Assembly: GCA_004293905.1 (NCBI GenBank)
Contig: RDZE01000024.1
Location: 1-64,000 of the forward strand
Direction of reading: 5' to 3'
DNA length: 64,000 bases
Source: Cytophagales bacterium
GTDB lineage: Bacteria; Bacteroidota; Bacteroidia; Cytophagales; Microscillaceae
Part shown: piece after piece, positions 8,856 through 16,930 of the stretch
Numbering within the stretch: position 1 is the stretch's first letter
Layout of the letters: every line of letters begins with the position of its first letter
Program-made: the position numbers and the translations under genes
Notes under the pieces: generated by a model
What the model was told of the DNA's origin: nothing
Seen by the model: the letters and a program-made list of their open reading frames with translations, nothing else
The model's database searches: none

Positions 8856-9329
8856 CTATCGGCTAATGTCTAATATTTCAAGTTCTACTAAGCCTGCGGG
8901 CACTTGAATGGTTGCCGAATCGCCTACGGTTTTTCCTAAGAGTCCTTTTCCGATGGGTGATTGTATAGATATTTTTCCCTCTTTGAGGTTGGCTTCTTCT
9001 TCCGATACTAAGGTATAAGTTACTACAGTATTGGTTTTTTTATTTTTGATTCGTACTTTCGAGAGGATAGAAACTTTAGAAGTATCAATGTTGGTTTCAT
9101 CTATCAATCGGGCATTGCTGATGAGTTCTTCGAGTTTAGCTATTTTAAGCTCTAAAAGACCTTGTGCATCTTTGGCGGCATCATATTCGGCATTTTCGCT
9201 GAGGTCGCCTTTGTCGCGGGCTTCGGCTATTTGTCGTGCTATTTCGGCTCTACCTTTTGTTTTTAGTTCTTGGAGTTCGTTTTTGAGTCTGTCTAATCCT
9301 TCTTGTGTATAATAAGATAGTTTACCCAT
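8856..9329 (-). CDS. greA: Transcription elongation factor GreA
   Basis: GreA binds RNA polymerase in the secondary channel and stimulates cleavage of backtracked RNA. The 157-residue protein has the N-terminal coiled coil with the acidic tip motif GDLSENAEYDAAKDAQ, whose Asp and Glu help catalysis, and the C-terminal FKBP-like domain ending SPIGKGLLGKTVGDSATIQVPAG. Length matches the family exactly. The start codon is preceded by a minus-strand hairpin terminator only about 33 bases upstream and by no close promoter element, so expression probably depends on read-through from a promoter near 9490 (see findings). Confidence 0.97.
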   Translation of the reverse strand: MGKLSYYTQEGLDRLKNELQELKTKGRAEIARQIAEARDKGDLSENAEYDAAKDAQGLLELKIAKLEELISNARLIDETNIDTSKVSILSKVRIKNKKTNTVVTYTLVSEEEANLKEGKISIQSPIGKGLLGKTVGDSATIQVPAGLVELEILDISR

Positions 9330-9363
9330 ATTTGTTTTCGTTTTATTGTATTTAAAAAAGTAT

Positions 9364-9392
9364 AAAAAAAGAACGGCTTTGATTGACCGTTC
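9364..9392 (-). terminator. Hairpin terminator in the greA leader
   Basis: On the minus strand a 6-bp stem GAACGG / CCGTTC with a 10-base loop (9371-9392) is followed by seven T residues (9364-9370). It points toward greA and lies between its start and a promoter-like element, so it may act as an attenuator. The stem is short, so termination may be partial. Confidence 0.65.
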
Positions 9393-9430
9393 CCTGATAC
9401 TTGTATAATAATTAAGGGTGTGTTGTCAGT

Positions 9431-9478
9431 TCAAAGCGTTAAGTATGTATGATAGTAATTGGCTTTACTTTTTTTCAT
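9431..9478 (-). CDS. Possible 15-codon leader peptide upstream of greA
   Basis: A short frame MKKSKANYYHTYLTL begins 9 bases after a TATATTTG element and ends before the leader terminator. Transcription from that element would give an almost leaderless start. The peptide is rich in lysine and tyrosine. It has no known homologue that I recognise, and at 15 codons it may be chance. It is listed because of its position between a promoter-like element and a terminator. Confidence 0.3.
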   Translation of the reverse strand: MKKSKANYYHTYLTL

Positions 9479-9487
9479 AGTAGGGTG

Positions 9488-9495
9488 CAAATATA
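9488..9495 (-). promoter_or_regulatory. -7 promoter element (TATATTTG) of the greA leader
   Basis: Minus strand reads TATATTTG, an exact TAnnTTTG match, 159 bases before greA. It is the only good element between greA and the divergent membrane-protein gene. A -33 TTTG was not seen. Confidence 0.5.
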
Positions 9496-9621
9496 TTGAT
9501 TTTTTAGAAATAAAGAGAATTTTTGCTAATATTTCTTACTTTATTCTTTTTTTTTGCTCAAAATATTTGCAAAAGAAATATTTTTTATAGAATTTTGCTC
9601 AAAAAAATAGCAAATTATAAT

Positions 9622-10062
9622 ATGGCAGTGGTCAATAAAAAAACAACAGCAATGAGAAAGATGAGTGCGGAGGCTCATTTTTCTGAACTTTTCACCTCAC
9701 AAGGGTTGAAAGGGTTTGTACTTCTTTTGATTATTTCGTTCAACATGGTTGTTTTGCGCAATAGCTTTTTATTGTTAGCACCTACAATTAGCTTTTCGGG
9801 CGATTTACAATTAGATGCACTTCTTTATGGATTGTCTATCTCTATTTTGATGGTGATAGTACTTTTTCATGAAGAACAATGGGACAACATGCTCTGTCCG
9901 GGAGCTTTTGTCTTGTATTTCAATGCTTTTATCTTGGTTTTGTACATGAATTGGTTTGGTTGGCTTTTGGGCGAAGCCTTCACTCATTGGCTTTTGGGTG
10001 GTTTGATGAGTTTTATGCCTGTGTTGGGTTTATTTGTAATGGTGGTGATGCTAAAAAAATAA
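9622..10062 (+). CDS. Small integral membrane protein, unknown function
   Basis: The start is set at the ATG at 9622 (MAVVNKKTTA), giving 146 residues; the frame upstream is AT-rich and low complexity. After a hydrophilic N-terminus the protein has four membrane segments: about residues 31-53, 66-84, 93-112 and 122-143. No family is recognised. It is divergent from the greA leader and is followed by a good hairpin terminator, so it is a single-gene unit. Confidence 0.6.
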   Translation: MAVVNKKTTAMRKMSAEAHFSELFTSQGLKGFVLLLIISFNMVVLRNSFLLLAPTISFSGDLQLDALLYGLSISILMVIVLFHEEQWDNMLCPGAFVLYFNAFILVLYMNWFGWLLGEAFTHWLLGGLMSFMPVLGLFVMVVMLKK

Positions 10063-10086
10063 ACAATTTTTCGTTTGCTACTAAAG

Positions 10087-10123
10087 AACCTATAAGTTTT
10101 CAACAAAACGTATAGGTTTTTTT
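10087..10123 (+). terminator. Rho-independent terminator after the membrane protein gene
   Basis: An 8-bp stem AACCTATA (10087-10094) with TATAGGTT (10111-10118) runs into seven T residues. It separates the gene from the convergent mutS. Confidence 0.8.
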
Positions 10124-10126
10124 ATT

Positions 10127-12754
10127 TTATGCTTCTTTTTGACTTATTTGTATGATTTCGTTGAGTTTAAGCAGTGCTTCTACGGGCGATATGCTGTTGA
10201 TGTCTATAGGGTGAATCACTTTTTTTATCTGCTCCCAAGTAGGGTGTTGGGGTTCAAATATTTTCATTTGTATCGTTTGTTTGGGCATATCTTGAAGCGT
10301 TTGACGCGTTTTTGAGTCTGTTTGGCTTCTGTCTGCTTCTAAAAGTTGCATAATTTCGTTGGCACGCAACACTACACTGCGCGGCATACCCGCCATTTGT
10401 GCCACATGAATACCAAAACTATGTGCTGAACCTCCTTCGGCTAATTTGCGAAGAAAAAGAATTTGATTGTTGGCTTCTTTGACCGTTACGTGGAAATTTT
10501 TAATTCGCGGAAAATCTTTTGCCAATTCGTTTAGTTCGTGGTAGTGTGTGGCAAAAAGTGTTTTGGGGCGGTACTTGGGGTGGTTGTGTAGGTATTCGAG
10601 TATAGCCCAAGCGATAGAGATACCGTCATAAGTGCTTGTACCTCTGCCTATTTCGTCCATAAGTATTAGGCTATTTTCGCTGAGATTGTTCATGATGCCT
10701 GCCGTTTCCATCATCTCGACCATAAAGGTTGATTCGCCTTGTGCTATATTATCGGAAGCACCCACCCGCGTAAAAATTTTATCTATGATAGCCATTTCAG
10801 CGGCTTCAGCAGGTACAAAAGAGCCTATTTGCGCCATCAATACTATGAGGGCTACTTGTCGGAGCAAAGCAGATTTACCTGCCATATTGGGTCCTGTGAT
10901 GACTATAATCTGCTGATTTTCAGTATCTAAGAGTACATCATTGGGGATATAAGGCTCTCCTGCGGGGAGTTGTTGCTCTATGACGGGGTGTCTGCCTTGA
11001 GTGATACGAAGTATGTTTTCGGTAGTGATAGTAGGGCGTGTATATTGATATTTCAGGGCTATGTAGGCAAAATTATTCAAGCAATCTAACATGGCTATCA
11101 CTTTTGCATTTTGTTGTATTGGGAGTATAAAATCGGCTACTTCTTCTACAAGGTCTTGATATATTTTTTGCTCCAAAATATTAATTTTTTCCTCTGCATG
11201 AACGATTTTGTCTTCATAAATTTTAAGCTCTTCTGTAATGTATCGTTCTGCATTTGTGAGTGTTTGTTTTCTAATCCAGCTCTTAGGAACTTTGTTTTTG
11301 TGCGAATTAGTTACTTCTAAATAGTAGCCAAATACTTTGTTATAGTCTATTTTCAAAGACGAAATACCTGTTTCTTGTACGGCATCTTGTCTTATTTTTT
11401 CTAAATATTGTTTGCTATTCTCTACTAAGTGATGCAATTCATCAAGTTCTGTATTTATATTGTTTTGAATGATTCCACCTTCGCTGATGAGATTTTTGGC
11501 ATCGTTAAGAATTGTTTTTTCTATTTTTTGTGCTATGAATGAGCAATCTTGTAGTTGTGCTATGAATTTTTGTAGGGCTGGCGTATCTATTTTTTGGAGT
11601 ATTTCTTTGACTTGTTCTATTTGGAAAAGTGATTTTTTGATTTGTAACAATTCACGTGGTTTTACACGCCGTGAGGCTACTTTTGAAATGAGTCTTTCCA
11701 AATCGCCTATGTGTTTGAAAGTAACATTGAGTTCTTCTATTTGGTCGCTATTGTTGGTAAAAATTTCTACTATTTGGAGTCGGTCTTCTATCCTATTTTT
11801 TTCTTTGAGGGGCAATGTGAGCCATTTTCGGAGGAGGCGTGCGCCCATAGGGGTTTGTGTTTTATCTAAAATTTTGAGGAGTGTTGCCCCATTTTCTTGC
11901 TGTGGATAAATGAGTTCTAAGTTGCGAATGGTAAATGCATCTAACCACATATAGCGTTCTTCTTCGATGCGTGCTATGGAGGTAATATGCTGTAAATGTG
12001 TATATTGTGAATCGTTGAGGTAGTGCAAAATAGCACCTGCGGCGGCTATGCCTATGGGGTAGTTTTCTATGCCAAAGCCTTTTAAGCTATTGACTTTAAA
12101 ATGTTTGATGAGTACATCGTAGCCAAAAGAATGTTCAAAAAACCAATCATCTAAGGGGTATAGGTGGTATTGCTCTTGTAAATAGGCAGGAAAAAGGTGT
12201 TTTTGGGCTTTGCTCAGCAAAATTTCAGAAGGATTAAAACTTTGTAGCAGTTTTTGCACATAAGCCCAATCGCCTTGTGTGGTAAGAAATTCGCCTGTAG
12301 AAATATCGGTCAGGGCTATGCCAATTGTTTCTTTTTGTTGTGTAATAGCAGCTAAATAGTTATTTTTATTGCTTTCGAGCACGTGTTCGCTGTAGGCTAC
12401 GCCGGGTGTTACTAATTCTGTAACTCCTCTTTTGACAATATTTTTTGTAAATCGGGGGTCTTCGAGCTGGTCACAGATGGCAACCCGTTGCCCTGCTTTT
12501 ACGAGTTTGGGCAAATAGGCATCTAAGGCGTGGTGTGGAAAACCAGCCAAAGCAATTTCGGAGGCTGCGCCATTGTGCCTTTTGGTGAGTGTGATGCCCA
12601 ATATTTGACTTGCAACAACCGCATCTTCGCCAAAAGTTTCATAAAAATCGCCTACACGCATAAGTAACAAAGCCCCCGGATACTTGGTTTTGAAACTTTG
12701 GTATTGTTTCATTAGAGGGGTTTCTTTGGCGTTTTCTTTATTTTGTTTGCTCAT
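10127..12754 (-). CDS. mutS: DNA mismatch repair protein MutS
   Basis: MutS recognises base mismatches and small loops in new DNA and recruits MutL. The 875-residue protein is full length. The N-terminal mismatch-binding motif FYE is at residues 37-39 within GDFYETF. The C-terminal ABC-type ATPase has Walker A GPNMAGKSALLRQ near residues 620-632, Walker B LILMDEIGRGTSTYDG, and the FATHYHEL motif; the middle holds the lever and clamp helices. A C-terminal tail includes the SPVEALLKLNEI motif common in bacterial MutS. The gene stands alone on the minus strand, convergent with a membrane-protein gene. A TATATTTG element lies 51 bases upstream. Confidence 0.98.
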   Translation of the reverse strand: MSKQNKENAKETPLMKQYQSFKTKYPGALLLMRVGDFYETFGEDAVVASQILGITLTKRHNGAASEIALAGFPHHALDAYLPKLVKAGQRVAICDQLEDPRFTKNIVKRGVTELVTPGVAYSEHVLESNKNNYLAAITQQKETIGIALTDISTGEFLTTQGDWAYVQKLLQSFNPSEILLSKAQKHLFPAYLQEQYHLYPLDDWFFEHSFGYDVLIKHFKVNSLKGFGIENYPIGIAAAGAILHYLNDSQYTHLQHITSIARIEEERYMWLDAFTIRNLELIYPQQENGATLLKILDKTQTPMGARLLRKWLTLPLKEKNRIEDRLQIVEIFTNNSDQIEELNVTFKHIGDLERLISKVASRRVKPRELLQIKKSLFQIEQVKEILQKIDTPALQKFIAQLQDCSFIAQKIEKTILNDAKNLISEGGIIQNNINTELDELHHLVENSKQYLEKIRQDAVQETGISSLKIDYNKVFGYYLEVTNSHKNKVPKSWIRKQTLTNAERYITEELKIYEDKIVHAEEKINILEQKIYQDLVEEVADFILPIQQNAKVIAMLDCLNNFAYIALKYQYTRPTITTENILRITQGRHPVIEQQLPAGEPYIPNDVLLDTENQQIIVITGPNMAGKSALLRQVALIVLMAQIGSFVPAEAAEMAIIDKIFTRVGASDNIAQGESTFMVEMMETAGIMNNLSENSLILMDEIGRGTSTYDGISIAWAILEYLHNHPKYRPKTLFATHYHELNELAKDFPRIKNFHVTVKEANNQILFLRKLAEGGSAHSFGIHVAQMAGMPRSVVLRANEIMQLLEADRSQTDSKTRQTLQDMPKQTIQMKIFEPQHPTWEQIKKVIHPIDINSISPVEALLKLNEIIQISQKEA

Positions 12755-12805
12755 ATTAATCCTTTTATAATTAATACATTATAAAAAAAGCGTGTTGTTT
12801 TTTGG

Positions 12806-12813
12806 CAAATATA
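12806..12813 (-). promoter_or_regulatory. -7 promoter element (TATATTTG) of mutS
   Basis: Minus strand reads TATATTTG, matching TAnnTTTG, 51 bases before the mutS ATG. No confident -33 element. Confidence 0.5.
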
Positions 12814-12822
12814 AGAAAATGT

Positions 12823-12853
12823 ATTGATTGGTGCTATTTTTATGGCAATCAAT
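12823..12853. repeat. Inverted repeat between AraC gene and mutS
   Basis: A perfect 8-bp inverted repeat ATTGATTG (12823-12830) and CAATCAAT (12846-12853) lies just after the end of the upstream AraC gene. It has no T tract, so it may be a weak terminator or an operator for mutS; I cannot tell which. Confidence 0.4.
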
Positions 12854-12860
12854 AAGAAAA

Positions 12861-13736
12861 TTACATTAAGTGATTGTAATAATGATTGCGAAATTCTATG
12901 GGCGTTTTTTGGGTATGTTTTTTAAAATATTTAATAAAATTGGTGGGTTCATCAAAACCTAATTCGTAGGCAATTTCTTTGATGCTGTGGGTTTCGTGTA
13001 TGAGCAAACGTTTTGCCTCTAACAAAATTCGTTCATCTATCATTTGTTTGGGAGTTTTACCCAAAACGTTGTGTGTGGCTTGGTGTAGGCGTTTTTCGGT
13101 AATGCAAAGTTTTTCGGTGTATTGGCTTACTTTTTTGAGTTGGACAAAATTTTGTTCTAATAAATCTTTGAACAACAATAAATACTCAAAATTCGCATCT
13201 TTTTGTATTTCTTTGAAACCTTGTTTTCGCTTGTGCCTTTCTGCCAAAAGCAAAAAATGATGCACATAGTTTTTCAACAGGGCTTGTTGTATATCATCTG
13301 TGGGTTGCTGTAGTTCCTCATCAATTTGCCTACAAATTGCTGTAAAAACAGGCATTTGCTCAGCTATTGAAAAATGCAGGTTTTCAAAAAAATCGTGAAA
13401 CAAAATACTGCTTTCCAAAAAACGTTTGTCGTGCGCAGATTGGCAATAAAACTCCGCTGTAAAAATCAAAACTTTACCTTTATAAGCCAAATTTTTATCA
13501 AACTGATGTACTTTGTCTTTGCTCAAAAAAAGCAAGGTATTAGGCTGAGTATCAAGGCTTTGAAAATCTACACTATGCGAAATTTGGCACGCTTCGAACA
13601 AAAAAATGTGATAAAAATTGGTACGGTGTGGCACAAGCAAAAAATCCTTGGCGGTTTGGCAAAGGTTTTCCAAATCTACAATTTCTACTTGTAGTTTCTT
13701 TTCGGCTTTGAATTGGTATTTTTTGATGTGTTGCAT
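12861..13736 (-). CDS. AraC family transcriptional regulator
   Basis: The 291-residue protein has an N-terminal cupin-like ligand-binding region (about residues 30-120) and a C-terminal pair of helix-turn-helix motifs typical of AraC/XylS. The second HTH shows the family signature SIKEIAYELGFDEPTNFIKYFKKHTQKTPIEFRN, ending near the C-terminus. It probably binds DNA as an activator responding to a small molecule. The neighbouring serine hydrolase begins 145 bases upstream on the same strand. The -7 element TATCTTTG (13745-13752) is only 8 bases from the ATG, which predicts a very short leader. A related AraC gene lies at 16931-17788, 4 kb away. Confidence 0.93.
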   Translation of the reverse strand: MQHIKKYQFKAEKKLQVEIVDLENLCQTAKDFLLVPHRTNFYHIFLFEACQISHSVDFQSLDTQPNTLLFLSKDKVHQFDKNLAYKGKVLIFTAEFYCQSAHDKRFLESSILFHDFFENLHFSIAEQMPVFTAICRQIDEELQQPTDDIQQALLKNYVHHFLLLAERHKRKQGFKEIQKDANFEYLLLFKDLLEQNFVQLKKVSQYTEKLCITEKRLHQATHNVLGKTPKQMIDERILLEAKRLLIHETHSIKEIAYELGFDEPTNFIKYFKKHTQKTPIEFRNHYYNHLM

Positions 13737-13744
13737 TTACTTCT

Positions 13745-13752
13745 CAAAGATA
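13745..13752 (-). promoter_or_regulatory. -7 promoter element (TATCTTTG) close to AraC start
   Basis: Minus strand reads TATCTTTG, an exact TAnnTTTG match, ending 8 bases before the ATG. Transcription would start at or just before the start codon. Confidence 0.55.
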
Positions 13753-13881
13753 CAATTTTAAAAGATTTTCCGTATCATCACTTGCTATTTTGAGTTTGGG
13801 AAATCTTTTTGAAAAATATTTTGAGCAATAAATACATTATCAAATGTTTCAGATTTATTAAAGTTATGTTGTTGGGCTTGT

Positions 13882-14952
13882 TTAATTTATCACCGCATTT
13901 ATTCTACCCCAAAGGTCATTATCAAAAGCAGATACAGCAAAATTTGGATTGGCGGGGTTAGAGGCATCTCCCATTCTTATGATTACCATTTTTTTACTTG
14001 GAATTACATAAATTCGTTGGTCATTTGCGCCCATTGCCGCATACATATCTGCTGGCGCATTGGGTACTAAAAAGCCTTGATAAACGGTTTGTTCGCCCGG
14101 AATCATAAAACTTGACTTTCCATTTAACCACCATAAATAACCATAAGATGGATTAATATTTTGTGAAGTCGCAATACTTTGATTAAAAAATGTTTCATTA
14201 ATTATCTGTTCGCTGTTCCATTTTCCATTATTCAAAGCCAAAAGACCAAATCTTGCCATACTTCTGGTTGTGCTGTGGTAAATGGTGAAAATTATTCCAA
14301 AATTCCAAAATCCATCCATTCCTATTTTATTTTTTAATTTCTCGTTGAAATAGTTTTCAAACGTTTTATTGCTCGCATTGGCAATTACATCAGTCAGTTT
14401 TTGGAAAATATTACTATAAGCCCACCTTGTGCCTGCATCAGCAACATAAGTCAAGTTCGATTTAATTACATATTGTTTTGTATCATCATTGCCTGCTGTC
14501 ATTGTGAGCAAGTTTTTTACAGAAATTAAATTTTCCTTTGCCAATGGCATATTTGTCCATTCTGTTCCTAAATAATCAGAGGCTTTATTGTTAATATTCA
14601 ATAATCCTTCTTGTTGTGCAATTCCTGTAGTGGTTGCTACTAAGGTCTTTCCTGCACTATTCCATTCCCAAGTAGCCGTTGCATTATGCCCATTAAAATA
14701 CTCTTCCATCACAATCCTTCCATTGACAAGAATCATAAAAGATTTAGTGTTTTTTTGTATCAAAAAATCTTTCAGAGGTTGAACAGCATTTTGATTCCAA
14801 TTCAAACTCGATAAGGGCGTAGTTTCCCAAGCAGCACTTGTATTAGAAGGAAAATACATAGTTTCAGTGGATGTTGGTTGGATAACAACAGAATTTTTGC
14901 TACAACTTGAAATTGATAGTAATAGCACCATAAAAAAGATAAAAGACTTCAT
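13882..14952 (-). CDS. Serine hydrolase, class C beta-lactamase-like lipoprotein
   Basis: A 356-residue protein of the beta-lactamase/D-alanyl-D-alanine carboxypeptidase-like serine hydrolase family. It has a lipoprotein signal: hydrophobic stretch then ISSC at residues 14-17, so it is probably anchored in a cell membrane. The nucleophile motif SxxK is SAGK at residues 99-102 and the YxN motif is YSN at 179-181. A typical KTG-like third motif is not clear, so hydrolytic activity on beta-lactams is uncertain and esterase or peptidase activity is as likely. It lies between two AraC-type regulators in an accessory block. Confidence 0.82.
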   Translation of the reverse strand: MKSFIFFMVLLLSISSCSKNSVVIQPTSTETMYFPSNTSAAWETTPLSSLNWNQNAVQPLKDFLIQKNTKSFMILVNGRIVMEEYFNGHNATATWEWNSAGKTLVATTTGIAQQEGLLNINNKASDYLGTEWTNMPLAKENLISVKNLLTMTAGNDDTKQYVIKSNLTYVADAGTRWAYSNIFQKLTDVIANASNKTFENYFNEKLKNKIGMDGFWNFGIIFTIYHSTTRSMARFGLLALNNGKWNSEQIINETFFNQSIATSQNINPSYGYLWWLNGKSSFMIPGEQTVYQGFLVPNAPADMYAAMGANDQRIYVIPSKKMVIIRMGDASNPANPNFAVSAFDNDLWGRINAVIN

Positions 14953-15103
14953 ATCATTATTTTGATTTTTAATTTTCTAATTGGACATTTTATTTTCGAA
15001 ATGGTTTAAAAGTGTTTAATGTAGTTTTACAAAGAGCAAAATTTGAAAAGTATTTACATTTGTAAAAAAAAGCTATTGGCAAACATAACTTTGTGTGCAG
15101 TTA

Positions 15104-15763
15104 TTATTTTATCTTTCTACTTACCGAAATACCATTGTGGCTTACTTTTATGATTTTGGTTTCATAAGTGCCTAAATTTTCAAGGTACTTAAAAAAACGA
15201 CCATCATCGCCAAAACCATCGGTTACGTTGTGCATCGTGTAAAGTCCGCCTACTTGTAATTTAGGTTCACAAAGTTTGAAAAAAGTAGTATAACCTTCGG
15301 CAGGTTGCGTAATCCAAGTAGCATCTGAAAATACGAAATCAAAAGTTTCGGTAAGTGTAGGAATAATTTGCATCGCATCACCCAAATAGGCATCAATCAA
15401 ATGCGAAACGCCTGCTTCCTCAAAATTGCGTTTGGCTTTTTCGTGTCTGCCTTTGTCTATCTCGATGGTAATGACCTTGCCTCCCGTTTGGGCGACTGCT
15501 TTGGCAAGCCAAATAGTGCTGTGTCCTGAGGAAGTACCTATTTCCAAAACCATTTTGCAGTTGTTTTCTACAATTAGTTTTTCTAACTGCTGTCCGTCCT
15601 CAAAAGGCACATTGTAATCTGTCCAAGTGCCTTGCCGTTTTTCTAAAAAGGATTGAATTTCCATATCTAAATTTGATGAGTTTGTTGTTTGTTTTTTTGT
15701 AGTTTGGGCTTCGCAACTTTGAAAAAAGGTAAGCAAAACCAAAAGTGAGCATATTTTTCTCAT
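15104..15763 (-). CDS. SAM-dependent methyltransferase with N-terminal signal peptide
   Basis: The 219-residue protein has a class I methyltransferase core resembling the O-methyltransferase (caffeoyl-CoA/catechol) group: motif I VLEIGTSSGHSTIWLA near residues 72-87, an acidic strand end in VITIEID near residues 99-105, and a DAYLGDAMQII region. Unusually, it begins with a typical export signal: MRKICSLLVLLTFFQSC, with either lipoprotein cleavage before Cys17 or signal peptidase I cleavage after CEA. The start codon overlaps the stop of the upstream NAD(P)-binding gene by 4 bases, so they are translated together. The substrate is unknown. Exported methyltransferases are odd because SAM is cytoplasmic. 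Confidence 0.8.
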   Translation of the reverse strand: MRKICSLLVLLTFFQSCEAQTTKKQTTNSSNLDMEIQSFLEKRQGTWTDYNVPFEDGQQLEKLIVENNCKMVLEIGTSSGHSTIWLAKAVAQTGGKVITIEIDKGRHEKAKRNFEEAGVSHLIDAYLGDAMQIIPTLTETFDFVFSDATWITQPAEGYTTFFKLCEPKLQVGGLYTMHNVTDGFGDDGRFFKYLENLGTYETKIIKVSHNGISVSRKIK

Positions 15764-16398
15764 AGGTTTCCTATTTTAGTAGCAATTCCTACTCTGGTTC
15801 TTACAAATACCTGATTGTCAATTTCTTGCGCTACAAAATACCCGATATTGCCTGCGGTAATAAAGCCTTGCGAATTTTCGGGAAAATACAGTTGGGCTAT
15901 ATTATAGTTGCCATCTGCCTCGCCTGCTTTGATTTGAGGCGGGCAAATAAAGGTATAATCAATATCCAATGGCACAATGCTTATCAAGGTTTCCCAATGG
16001 TCAGCGCGAGGGTACTGAAACATAGTAGATTGATTGGGCAAATCTTTGCGCATTGTCTTGAAATCGTGCAACAAAGAACCCGAACCCAACAGGCAAATAA
16101 AACGCTGTGAAGGTTCTATAAACTGAATGATACGTTTGGTAAGTGGTGCAACAACCATTGTACTATCATTCAAATCCATATTGCCTACCGCAGAAATGAT
16201 GACATCTTGCCCCTGCATAGCCTTTTGGATACCTAACTCATTTTCAAGTGAGTCTTGTAAGACTGTCAAATTTTGATGTTGGAAAGGGTAAGTATCTTTG
16301 CGAATATAGACCGTAACGGCATTGCCAGCCTTCAAACTTTCGGCTACTATTTGGCTTCCTGCCAAACCTGTTGCCCCAAAAACGAGTATTTTTTTCAT
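15760..16398 (-). CDS. NAD(P)-binding atypical short-chain dehydrogenase-like protein
   Basis: A 212-residue Rossmann-fold protein with the dinucleotide-binding motif GATGLAG at residues 8-14 and the strand pattern of the NmrA/SDR_a5 group (VIISAVGNMD, RFICLLGSGSLL, DIDYTFICPPQIKAGEADGNY). The catalytic YxxxK of classical SDRs is not seen. Such proteins are usually flavin reductase-like, epimerase-like or redox-sensing. It overlaps the methyltransferase gene by 4 bases (start and stop sharing ATGA), showing tight coupling. It lies 64 bases after the MoaF-like gene but separated from it by a hairpin. Confidence 0.85.
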   Translation of the reverse strand: MKKILVFGATGLAGSQIVAESLKAGNAVTVYIRKDTYPFQHQNLTVLQDSLENELGIQKAMQGQDVIISAVGNMDLNDSTMVVAPLTKRIIQFIEPSQRFICLLGSGSLLHDFKTMRKDLPNQSTMFQYPRADHWETLISIVPLDIDYTFICPPQIKAGEADGNYNIAQLYFPENSQGFITAGNIGYFVAQEIDNQVFVRTRVGIATKIGNL

Positions 16399-16416
16399 AA
16401 TTTTTTTAGAAAATAA

Positions 16417-16456
16417 ACTTGCCTACCCAAACCATATCAAAGTTCAGTAGGCAAGT
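16417..16456 (-). terminator. Hairpin terminator after the MoaF-like gene
   Basis: A perfect 10-bp inverted repeat ACTTGCCTAC (16417-16426) and GTAGGCAAGT (16447-16456) lies just after the MoaF-like stop, followed on the minus strand by a T-rich but not pure-T tail. It probably separates that gene from the dehydrogenase gene. Confidence 0.65.
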
Positions 16457-16462
16457 AAAATT

Positions 16463-16870
16463 TTAGTTGATGCTGTCAATCGTGCCACTCACGGGATAAA
16501 ATTCACCTGCTGGTTTTGAAATAGTACCCGTTACTTTTTTGTTCGCAAAATCGAACACGATAGATACCGAATAGCCACTGTCTTCAAGCCACGACATTAG
16601 CCAGAGGTCTTTGCCGATAGCACGTGCAGAAAAATTTTTCTGCTCTGCTTTTACGCCTTTCATTGCACCAGCCACACATTCGAGGCTGACAGAGTTATCA
16701 TCGCGATACGAATTTTTGAATGAGCCGCCTGCAAAAGCTCCTTCCGTCCAAGTGTGTTGGATAGTTTTTCCATAAAAGGGATTTTCCATAATTTTTGACT
16801 TTTTTGATTGAGAAAATGAAACTGCAACAACAAATAGCGTCATTAGCAGCGAGAGAAGTATTTTTTTCAT
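16463..16870 (-). CDS. Exported MoaF-like (calycin-type) small protein
   Basis: A 135-residue protein with a signal peptide (MKKILLSLLMTLFVVAVSFSQ) and a mature domain of about 110 residues matching the MoaF-related beta-barrel pattern: NPFYGKTIQHTWTEGAF, EQKNFSARAIGKDLWLMSWLEDSGYSVSIVFDFANKKVTGTISKPAG, and a final SGTIDS. Families of this type are small lipocalin-like binding proteins. The ligand is unknown. The -7 element TATCTTTG at 16875-16882 ends 4 bases before the ATG, so the transcript should be leaderless. It is preceded by the second AraC gene on the same strand 60 bases away. Confidence 0.72.
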   Translation of the reverse strand: MKKILLSLLMTLFVVAVSFSQSKKSKIMENPFYGKTIQHTWTEGAFAGGSFKNSYRDDNSVSLECVAGAMKGVKAEQKNFSARAIGKDLWLMSWLEDSGYSVSIVFDFANKKVTGTISKPAGEFYPVSGTIDSIN

Positions 16871-16874
16871 ACTG

Positions 16875-16882
16875 CAAAGATA
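16875..16882 (-). promoter_or_regulatory. -7 promoter element (TATCTTTG), leaderless MoaF-like gene
   Basis: Minus strand reads TATCTTTG, matching TAnnTTTG, with only 4 bases before the ATG at 16870. This predicts transcription starting at the ATG itself. Confidence 0.55.
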
Positions 16883-16930
16883 CAGGCAAGAAGCCCTATG
16901 CTGTTAGTTCGAAATCGTCAAAAATTGGTA

